A DNA stretch of 5,086 nt, from NCBI GenBank assembly GCA_016199185.1, contig JACQHE010000006.1, forward strand, positions 1 through 5,086, read 5' to 3'. Positions 1 to 5,086 of the stretch are shown one piece after another. Each line of letters starts with the position of its first letter. Within the stretch, counting starts at the first letter, position 1. The stretch is from Candidatus Gottesmanbacteria bacterium. Lineage in GTDB: Bacteria; Patescibacteriota; Microgenomatia; UBA10105; UBA927. The notes under the pieces are model-generated. The model was not told the origin of the DNA. It made no database searches and saw only the letters and a list, made by a program, of their open reading frames with translations. The translations under genes were made by a program, and so were the position numbers.

Positions 1-710
1 GTCCATGCCACCGGCTCAAACCCTTTTTGCTCCAGAAGCTTCGTCAGGTTATGACGATTAAAATAGTACAGGTGCTGCGGCGGATTATAAAACGTCCACC
101 GCCTCCCAAGCATTCGTGCCATAAGACTGTCCGTATCTCCAGTGGCGATGATGATGACACCATCGTCCTTGAGAATTTTTTTGACTGTCGCGAGATCACG
201 GGCAGGATCGGCCAAATGTTCAAACACGTCAAACATGGCAACAATATCATACGTCTTGGAACGATCGCGGGCATCGGACAATTTCGCTTTCCGTATGCGA
301 TCTATCCCAACGAGTTTTTTGGCCTTGCCCACCGCGTAATCAGACGGGTCTATGCCATATGCATCGTACCCTACCTGTTGTGCAAGCTCTGTCGAAAATC
401 CCAATGCGCAACCGACGTCTAACAGCTTGCCTGTGGGCTTGTAGAGACGAAGAAAGGAAAAAAACTTCCGTAAGTTCGCTGTTATGTACGCTTTATCGCC
501 TTCGTAATTCACGTACGCAACCCGTGAGCGGTCACCGGTAAAATAACCCCGTTGGTAATATCGATGGACAAAATCAGAATATTCTCCACGCATATCAGTG
601 TGAATGAGTGAGCAAGAGGGGCACTGAAGAAGCGTATAATCGTTTTTGACCAGAAAAGGCTTTGCATTACTCTGGCAAACCGTGCACTTGGTAGATGGCG
701 GCGTAGTCAT
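1..710 (-). CDS. Class I SAM-dependent methyltransferase with N-terminal zinc-ribbon-like segment (3' end cut by window edge)
   Basis: The minus-strand frame from the ATG at 710-708 stays open to the left edge, giving 236 residues and no stop. Residues 9-33 carry two CxxC pairs (C9/C12 and C30/C33; KCTVCQS and LQCPSCS), a probable zinc-binding ribbon of the kind found before many sugar-pathway methyltransferases. The Rossmann core follows: motif I LLDVGCALGF at 96-105 (SAM-binding glycine loop), the acidic residue after strand 2 in GIDPSD at 119-124 (D121), FDVFEHLADP at 160-169 (the methyltransferase-11/23 type E-H motif), strand 5 at 184-190, and PPQHLYYF at 210-217, typical of this group. 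The expected reaction is methyl transfer from SAM to a small molecule, perhaps a nucleotide sugar or glycan; the substrate cannot be read. A full protein of this type is usually about 280-330 residues, so roughly 50-90 are missing. This ATG was chosen because it lies just before the first cysteine pair. The start lies 44 bases inside the upstream membrane-protein gene, with no visible ribosome binding site. Family assignment is firm; the biological role is inferred from neighbours. Confidence 0.92.
   Translation of the reverse strand, partial: MTTPPSTKCTVCQSNAKPFLVKNDYTLLQCPSCSLIHTDMRGEYSDFVHRYYQRGYFTGDRSRVAYVNYEGDKAYITANLRKFFSFLRLYKPTGKLLDVGCALGFSTELAQQVGYDAYGIDPSDYAVGKAKKLVGIDRIRKAKLSDARDRSKTYDIVAMFDVFEHLADPARDLATVKKILKDDGVIIIATGDTDSLMARMLGRRWTFYNPPQHLYYFNRHNLTKLLEQKGFEPVAW
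667..710 (-). other. 44-base out-of-frame gene overlap, GT-C-like protein and methyltransferase
   Basis: The last 14 codons plus stop of the membrane protein (ending IYQVHGLPE) and the first 14 codons of the methyltransferase (MTTPPSTKCTVCQS) are encoded by the same bases in different frames. The first zinc-ribbon cysteines (C9, C12) fall within the overlap, so the overlap is needed for an intact ribbon and is not an artefact of choosing too early a start. No Shine-Dalgarno sequence is seen before the ATG; a TTG two codons upstream (714-716) is the only nearby alternative start. Confidence 0.75.
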
Positions 711-2616
711 TGGCAAATAGAAAGCGCAACCAGGGTCTACCGATAAACCATGGTTGCGCGCCCTTTGGTACGACAATGGAGTCAATACTATACTTCTCCT
801 GAAGTATTTGCAATTGCTTGAGCGCTTCAGCCTGCTTTTCTCCTTGGGTCAACCGATCATTGAACCCCAAAAGAAATATGTTGAGAAGTTTGACTCGCTC
901 ACCAATCCATTCATCATATGGAAACTGCACGACTTCGCTTCCCAGAAAGGTTCGTTTGCTGGTAAGCGCCGGAATAGTCGGACCGGTACTATAGAACCAA
1001 CCTTGTATATCCGCCTCCGTATACCGGTCTATCGCGGGAACCACAAGAACGACATCGCCTGGTTTTCCGGACATCCGCAACTTTTGATAAAACGTCATTT
1101 CCGCGGGTGAAATAAAAGGTGTTGGCTTATGAACAAATAGGTTAATCTTCTCTACCGCTGACGGCAATGTTGCAATAAGAATAACCGCGACGATCACTTC
1201 GCGCCAAGGTGGACTCAGACGCAAAATGATCAAAGAGAATCCCCATCCGGCCAAAAGGCCCATAAACACAAGGAAATACCAGAAAAACTGGATCATGTTA
1301 AACGCACCGATGGGCTGCAAGAAAAACATGGGCAGGATAAACGAAACCAAGCTTCCGATTATCAAAAATGAAAAAAGTATCGAAATATCCTTCTTCTTTA
1401 CCAAAGATAGCCCCATAAGTCCTATTATTCGAGTACCAAGATTGCCAAAAACAAAAATAACTAACGCGATCACTTCAAGTTTGAAAAGGCCGAGTCTTGC
1501 TCCCATCGCTTCAAGCGTCTGACGCTTGAGTTCCCACCGGGTAAAGTCTAAAACTCCCTGCATCACCCGATGCGGCGGCCACAACGGCTGATAACGCAAA
1601 AATCCATACGAAGCGTTCAGCGGCAAAAATACTGCAGCTGCAGATAATCCTGCCGCGATTGCAATGATGAGACTTGCTCCCTTTCGTTTTTGAATGAGCC
1701 GAGTCAACACAAACCATCCGATCGTTGGCAGAAGTATCATGCCTGCATACACCTTCATCCCGACGGATAGACCGGCAAGTACACCAATCACCACTCCCCA
1801 ATGCAACGAAGGATGCTTCGTATATTCATCGAGAAATATCCATGTATAGATAATCGATAAAAGCGACAAAACAAATGATGGGCTTACCAGAAGCGAAAAC
1901 GGTTGCGTGATGCCTAATGCATCATCCAGGCTTACGGCTCGCCCAAAAAATATCGGCAGAACAAATGCAAAACTTCCGCCCGCCAGAGCAAAAAATGTCG
2001 CCCATGCCGCGTGGCGCCTGTCTTCGGTGAGCCGTAGGGCAAGCGCATATAATCCATAGACCAAAAGGAACGACATGACTATTGGAATAAAATGAAAATG
2101 GAGTTCAATTGTGGATAAACGAGTAAGGCGTGAGAAATCCGCAATCAAAAGATTGTATAGAAAATGGTACCCGCGAAGTGGCACGCCGGCAATCGCCGGA
2201 TGCTCGGGTGGAAACGTATGTTTGAGCTCTTCAGCAAGCGCCAGATTCCATATTCCGTCTACCGCGTTCACCCCTCGAAGCGCCAGCGCCCCGTTCACAA
2301 ACCACCCACTCGTGGTTACCGAGAGGGAAAAAAGTATAGCAAAGGAAATGAGGAACCAATGAGGCCCATGCCAATCCCTCGTCAGATATCTCCGGGAAGA
2401 TTTCCAAAAGTATGCGCCGCCAGTTGCCGCAAGTGACAGCATTACTGGCAGCAGGATCCATCGGATAGAAAGCAATGCTGCTCCATACGAAACCCCCACG
2501 AATATCGAAATACCCAGCCACAGAGCCGCAGCCGCCCTCATCCAGCCGGTAAAGGATCGTTTAGTGATACCAAGAACCGCCTCGCCAGATAAATACCACA
2601 AGAAAAAACCTATCAT
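667..2616 (-). CDS. Polytopic membrane protein, probable GT-C-type glycosyltransferase with soluble C-terminal region
   Basis: A complete 649-residue protein, ATG at 2616 and TAA at 667-669. Roughly 11-13 hydrophobic segments lie between residues 1 and 485, for example near 24-45, 51-70, 86-103, 172-195, 202-222, 240-260, 272-306, 314-332, 378-402, 411-433, 440-465 and 472-486. Between early helices is a loop with NAVDGIWN (117-124), then TFPPEHP (134-140) and GYHFLYNLL (149-157). An acidic residue in the first large outer loop followed by an aromatic YHF motif resembles the layout of GT-C glycosyltransferases and related uncharacterised proteins, which use polyprenyl-phosphate sugars outside the membrane. 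KVYAG at 288-292 is another probable conserved spot. Residues about 490-649 are soluble-like: DVVLVVPAIDRY (521-532), a stretch around TSKRTFLGSEV (552-562) and DSIVVPKG (612-619), typical of the extracytoplasmic tails of such proteins. D119 is the best guess for a catalytic residue, unproven. The gene starts in an ATGA overlap with the GT2 gene and overlaps the methyltransferase start. I recognise the architecture, not a named family; O-antigen-ligase-like or transporter-like roles remain possible. Confidence 0.72.
   Translation of the reverse strand: MIGFFLWYLSGEAVLGITKRSFTGWMRAAAALWLGISIFVGVSYGAALLSIRWILLPVMLSLAATGGAYFWKSSRRYLTRDWHGPHWFLISFAILFSLSVTTSGWFVNGALALRGVNAVDGIWNLALAEELKHTFPPEHPAIAGVPLRGYHFLYNLLIADFSRLTRLSTIELHFHFIPIVMSFLLVYGLYALALRLTEDRRHAAWATFFALAGGSFAFVLPIFFGRAVSLDDALGITQPFSLLVSPSFVLSLLSIIYTWIFLDEYTKHPSLHWGVVIGVLAGLSVGMKVYAGMILLPTIGWFVLTRLIQKRKGASLIIAIAAGLSAAAVFLPLNASYGFLRYQPLWPPHRVMQGVLDFTRWELKRQTLEAMGARLGLFKLEVIALVIFVFGNLGTRIIGLMGLSLVKKKDISILFSFLIIGSLVSFILPMFFLQPIGAFNMIQFFWYFLVFMGLLAGWGFSLIILRLSPPWREVIVAVILIATLPSAVEKINLFVHKPTPFISPAEMTFYQKLRMSGKPGDVVLVVPAIDRYTEADIQGWFYSTGPTIPALTSKRTFLGSEVVQFPYDEWIGERVKLLNIFLLGFNDRLTQGEKQAEALKQLQILQEKYSIDSIVVPKGAQPWFIGRPWLRFLFANDYAAIYQVHGLPE
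2613..2616 (-). other. ATGA stop-start overlap, GT2 to GT-C-like membrane protein
   Basis: The membrane-protein ATG (2616-2614) overlaps the GT2 TGA stop (2615-2613). The upstream stretch on the coding strand is T- and A-rich (around 2617-2640) with no Shine-Dalgarno match, so translation probably depends on coupling to GT2. Confidence 0.85.
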
Positions 2617-3452
2617 TTCGCTACATTTCTAAAAATGGCCCAAAGATACCCGACAATCATGGCAAAGTCGCCGCGAACCATCGCCTGTAACAGACGAATA
2701 GGCGTCCATGCCGCATGCGCAAGGAGCACTCGCGGATCCGAGAGGTTTTTCCAGATGAATAGAAATTGATTGCGATATGCGATCGTCTTTACCTGCAACT
2801 CCGAGTATTCCTGCTTAATGGCGCCTTTCTCATGCTCATGGACCACTACTGATGTTGGCTCAAAGAGAATCCGGTAGCCGGCCTTACGCGCGCGGTAGGA
2901 GAGGTCAATGTCTTCCCAATAAAACGGGTCGTAGATCGCATCCATGCCGCCGAGCTTCTCCCAGACGGATTTGCGAAATGCTCCGCTCCCTCCCGCTACC
3001 CAGGCGGTTGTTGGCTGGTGTACTTCCCCGCGCCAATGAATATAAAATCCCTTCTCCCACTTAGCCTCACCTCGGCCGCGAAGGAGCGTTTTGCCTCCCT
3101 CAAGACTTTTTTCCATGCACCCGACGGCAAACACCGACGGATCGTCAAAATGCGGCAGGAGAGGCGAGAGAAAGTTCGCTTCCGGCCGCACGTCGGTATT
3201 GAGGAGCACCACAATCTCACCCTTGGCCTCCTTGACGCCGATGTTGACACTGCCTGCAAATCCGTGACGGCCTGTTTTGTGGATTCGTTTTACAGACGGA
3301 AACATTTTTTTGAGCACTCCCAAAGAATCATCGGTTGAACTGTCATCAACGACGATAACCTCGGCGCCGGGAGCGGCGGCTAAAACCGAGGGTAAATTTT
3401 TTTGGAGCAATGTTGCCCCATTTCTATTGGGTATGACTATGCTTACATTCAT
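2613..3452 (-). CDS. Family 2 glycosyltransferase (rhamnosyltransferase/WbbL-like, GT-A fold)
   Basis: A complete 279-residue cytoplasmic enzyme that transfers a sugar from a nucleotide-sugar donor. The N-terminus MNVSIVIPNRNG is the first strand of the GT-A fold. EVIVVDDSSTDDS (31-43) supplies the nucleotide-binding aspartates D36/D37. GFAGSVNIGVKEAKGE (64-79) is the usual helix before the metal site, and LLNTDV (83-88) holds the DXD-equivalent with D87. WVAGGSGAFRK (151-161) and FYWEDIDLSYRARKAGY (177-193) are the acceptor-side motifs, with E180/D181 as the likely catalytic ED pair, and VVVHEHEKG (202-210) is the closing histidine motif. All key residues are present and length is normal for the family. 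The C-terminal 242-279 is hydrophobic/amphipathic and may touch the membrane, but there is no clear transmembrane pair as in polyprenyl-phosphate-sugar synthases such as CsbB, so it more likely extends a lipid-linked glycan. The sugar is unknown; 'rhamnosyl' is only the closest annotated group. It overlaps both neighbours by 4 bases (ATGA), indicating one co-translated unit. No good Shine-Dalgarno sequence precedes the start. Confidence 0.95.
   Translation of the reverse strand: MNVSIVIPNRNGATLLQKNLPSVLAAAPGAEVIVVDDSSTDDSLGVLKKMFPSVKRIHKTGRHGFAGSVNIGVKEAKGEIVVLLNTDVRPEANFLSPLLPHFDDPSVFAVGCMEKSLEGGKTLLRGRGEAKWEKGFYIHWRGEVHQPTTAWVAGGSGAFRKSVWEKLGGMDAIYDPFYWEDIDLSYRARKAGYRILFEPTSVVVHEHEKGAIKQEYSELQVKTIAYRNQFLFIWKNLSDPRVLLAHAAWTPIRLLQAMVRGDFAMIVGYLWAIFRNVAK
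3449..3452 (-). other. ATGA stop-start overlap, YfhO-like gene to GT2
   Basis: The GT2 ATG (3452-3450) shares bases with the TGA stop of the upstream gene (3451-3449). The bases before the start contain only a weak GGA about 3 bases upstream, too close to act as a normal ribosome binding site. Re-initiation by the terminating ribosome is the likely mode (inference). The use of TGA as stop here also supports the standard bacterial code. Confidence 0.85.
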
Positions 3453-5086
3453 AATCCGTACGTTAGCGTCACGCGATGGCTTCCCTGCGATACCACCACG
3501 CCCTGAAACGCATAGTTCGTGCGCACAATCGTCGCCTTGATTCCATCAATCGTCGCCTGCCACTTAGGATTATAAGCGTCGGCAATAACAACGAGACGAG
3601 GCACGGCAACCATTGCCTCTATCTCTAATCGACCGGCCGCGTAGCTCGCTAAGGAAACTCCTTCATCGCTTCTCATGGGTACCGGAGGGAGCGATACGTC
3701 CCCTTCCACTACTGCCTCGGTGCGGTAATCTTTTATATCGTATAACGCAAGAATCGCTTGCTGTTTATTTGACGCCGTATTGACACGCTCGACGACGTAT
3801 ACGCGCGGGAGGGCACGGGTGTCTTCATATACTCTCGTCTCTCCCTCCTCAAATACTTTCGTAAGATACACTTCTGGCAAATCGGAGAGAGATAAAATGT
3901 AGCGTGCGTTGAGTATCGGAAATAAAGGTGAGCTCAAAGACTCCAGAGTGACGATCCTGTTAAACCCAAAGGGTGGTTTGATATCCGGCGCTCCACGCGC
4001 AATTGCCGCCGTAAGCTCCTCATAGCGCGATGAAATGATAGGATCATACCCTTCAATGGATTCTATCCCGAAGTAGCTCGCCGTATTGGGAGGGAGGATC
4101 CGTTTATCGACGCTCATCATACGAAACGGCTGTGGTTGCTCTTTAAGAAATGATATAACTTTCGTTTCAGGAAAAAAGTAATCTCTGGGCGTAAATGGCG
4201 TAAACTTCCACCCGAATCGCAAGAGATCCACTGCAACCAAGCCAACGATGCTCAATGTTACCATGTTTCGAAACCCGGTAACACGATGAAGAAAAAGCAA
4301 TGGTACGGCTACTACGAACAAAACGGTCGGCAAGACGAGATTGCGCGTGCTCACCGGAAGAGATCCGGTGACTGAAACTCCCCAAAGAATTACCAATGCC
4401 GCACCTATCAAACTCATGCTCAACATCCAGCGACGCACTTTTAAATTTTGAAGAAACTCATGACTTCCGTATGCGGTAAGCACAGCAAGGGCGAAATCTA
4501 CAATAAAGAGAAGTCTCGTAGGTTGAAGTGAGGAGAGTATGGGAATTTTGAGAACAAATGGGAGATATGCCAAAGGAGTTGGGAGTGCAAAAAGAAGCGC
4601 GGTGCCAAGAATCGCGATCCAAATCGCTAGATTTCTCTCCGCCAACTGGCGGGTCGAAATGACGGCGGATACGGCAAACAAGAGTGGAAGGACACCGACG
4701 TAGCCTACAAATTCACCATAATTCCACTGTCCCCAGTAATTTAACGTCGTCGGGTTACCGAAAAAATCCGGCGCCACAAACTGCACGAGATGCATCCACG
4801 GAAGAAACCATCCTTCCTTTTGCCAGTCCGTTCCCATAATCCGCCCGCTCTCTTGTAGCCAGGCCCAAAGCGGCAACCACTGAACCGACGTAATCAAAAC
4901 AACCAATCCCAAAAGCAAGATGAGTCGCATTCCCAATGCCTTACGAAATACGGCATATGCAAGAACCACGATCATAAAATAAAGTGATATCTGCGCGTGA
5001 CCGGCAAAAAGTTGAAAAGTCATCGAAGCGATAAAAAGAATCGACCACCAGAAGATGGATTCCCGCTTTCGCGGGAATGACATCCA
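3449..5086 (-). CDS. YfhO-family polytopic membrane protein, probable GT-C glycosyltransferase (5' end cut by window edge)
   Basis: The frame ends in TGA at 3449-3451 and is open through the right edge (codon 5084-5086 is TGG), so the ATG at 5081-5083 is probably not the true start. Numbered from that ATG, 544 residues are visible. YfhO hallmarks in order: QLFAGHAQISLY (24-35), VAPDFFGNP (103-111), EFVGYVGVLPL (124-134), QPTRLLFIVDFAL (187-199), PPNTASYFGIESIEGYDPI (331-349), PILNARYIL (389-397), VYEDTRALPRVYV (418-430), and the terminal domain VVIADAYNPKWQATIDG (498-514) with NYAFQGVVVSQGSHRVTL (523-540). About eight membrane helices lie at 12-290, followed by a large extracytoplasmic domain. 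Characterised relatives (B. subtilis YfhO, Listeria GtlB) are implicated in glycosylating lipoteichoic acid outside the membrane using lipid-linked sugars; the acceptor here is unknown. Full relatives are often 650-850 residues, so the N-terminal helices and the loop expected to hold the catalytic aspartate lie outside the window. Two oddities: a dRS3-like repeat encodes residues 2-9, and the protein stops right after the last beta strand, without the final membrane helix usual in the family. Confidence 0.9.
   Translation of the reverse strand, partial: WMSFPRKRESIFWWSILFIASMTFQLFAGHAQISLYFMIVVLAYAVFRKALGMRLILLLGLVVLITSVQWLPLWAWLQESGRIMGTDWQKEGWFLPWMHLVQFVAPDFFGNPTTLNYWGQWNYGEFVGYVGVLPLLFAVSAVISTRQLAERNLAIWIAILGTALLFALPTPLAYLPFVLKIPILSSLQPTRLLFIVDFALAVLTAYGSHEFLQNLKVRRWMLSMSLIGAALVILWGVSVTGSLPVSTRNLVLPTVLFVVAVPLLFLHRVTGFRNMVTLSIVGLVAVDLLRFGWKFTPFTPRDYFFPETKVISFLKEQPQPFRMMSVDKRILPPNTASYFGIESIEGYDPIISSRYEELTAAIARGAPDIKPPFGFNRIVTLESLSSPLFPILNARYILSLSDLPEVYLTKVFEEGETRVYEDTRALPRVYVVERVNTASNKQQAILALYDIKDYRTEAVVEGDVSLPPVPMRSDEGVSLASYAAGRLEIEAMVAVPRLVVIADAYNPKWQATIDGIKATIVRTNYAFQGVVVSQGSHRVTLTYGL
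5056..5086. repeat. dRS3-like palindromic repeat inside the YfhO-like reading frame
   Basis: The core at 5059-5078 is a perfect inverted repeat, ATTCCCGC - TTTC - GCGGGAAT (8-base arms, 4-base loop). It fits the 20-base dRS3 consensus ATTCCC-N8-GGGAAT known from Neisseria and closely matches dispersed repeats seen in many other bacterial genomes, including uncultivated ones. Flanking TGGAT (5056-5060) and ATCCA (5082-5086) are also complementary, so the element may extend beyond the window. Read on the minus strand it encodes SFPRKRES, a peptide recognisable as translated repeat. Only one copy is visible here, so its dispersed nature is known for such elements but not shown by this window. 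Confidence 0.8.

Noticed and set aside
176..182. Seven-base T/A homopolymers (also near 458-464 and 3396-3402) as possible programmed frameshift sites
   Set aside because: Each occurs within Lys, Phe or Asn codons of an uninterrupted gene, with no alternative frame that would yield a sensible product.
27..422. 131-residue plus-strand open frame at the left edge
   Set aside because: The opposite strand here encodes a methyltransferase with intact SAM-binding motifs; the plus frame is its shadow.
665..667. ATG in a TAATG overlap with the GT-C-like gene's stop as the methyltransferase start
   Set aside because: That ATG reads in a different frame that hits a stop after about 50 codons with no homology; the methyltransferase frame starts at 710.
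754..1110. 118-residue plus-strand open frame antisense to the GT-C-like gene
   Set aside because: It lies wholly opposite a clear membrane-protein gene, its translation shows no recognisable motif, and other plus-strand frames in the window are similar shadows.
2184..2200. Short GC-rich inverted repeat (CCGGC/GCCGG) around the GT-C-like gene's GVPLRG codons
   Set aside because: The stem is only about 5 bases, lies inside conserved coding sequence, and has no T-run; likely chance.
3018..3338. 106-residue plus-strand open frame antisense to the GT2 gene
   Set aside because: It is opposite the conserved GT2 core with all catalytic motifs, and has no family signature of its own.
4351..4371. 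Perfect 7-base inverted repeat TCACCGG / CCGGTGA with a 7-base loop
   Set aside because: It sits mid-gene in the YfhO-like coding sequence with no following T-run on either strand, so it is not a terminator; a stem of this size can occur by chance.

Overview
The window is a piece of a single bacterial operon for cell-surface glycans. Every base falls inside a gene on the minus strand, and there is no intergenic DNA at all. In transcription order (right to left) it holds: (1) the C-terminal 545 codons of a YfhO-family polytopic membrane protein, open at the right edge; (2) a complete family 2 glycosyltransferase; (3) a complete 649-residue polytopic membrane protein that looks like a GT-C-type glycosyltransferase with a soluble C-terminal part; (4) a SAM-dependent methyltransferase with an N-terminal four-cysteine zinc-ribbon-like segment, running off the left edge. 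The methyltransferase is easy to miss because it has no stop codon inside the window.

The genes are packed to the limit. The first two junctions are 4-base ATGA overlaps, and the third is a 44-base overlap in different frames. None of the three starts has a clear Shine-Dalgarno sequence, so translational coupling is the likely way they are expressed. No promoter or terminator is visible inside the window. The real ones should lie to the right of 5086 and to the left of 1.

A plausible joint role (inference) is building and modifying a lipid-linked or surface glycan. The GT2 enzyme would add a sugar on the cytoplasmic face. The two multi-membrane proteins would transfer sugars from polyprenyl-phosphate donors on the outer face. 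The methyltransferase would methylate a sugar or a small precursor. No acceptor or sugar can be named from sequence.

The organism looks like an uncultivated bacterium, quite possibly of the Candidate Phyla Radiation/Patescibacteria. The reasons are the style of the GT2 and membrane proteins, the extreme packing, the lack of Shine-Dalgarno sites, and a dRS3-like palindromic repeat. This placement is a judgement from protein style, not from a marker gene. Two genes end in TGA exactly at ATGA overlaps, so TGA is a stop here, which argues against the TGA=glycine code of Gracilibacteria and Absconditabacteria.

The most notable single feature is the dRS3-like palindrome at the right edge. It lies in frame inside the YfhO-like reading frame and encodes the peptide SFPRKRES. 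I see no clearly new biological system; this is mostly a well-formed glycan operon fragment with a few features worth checking.
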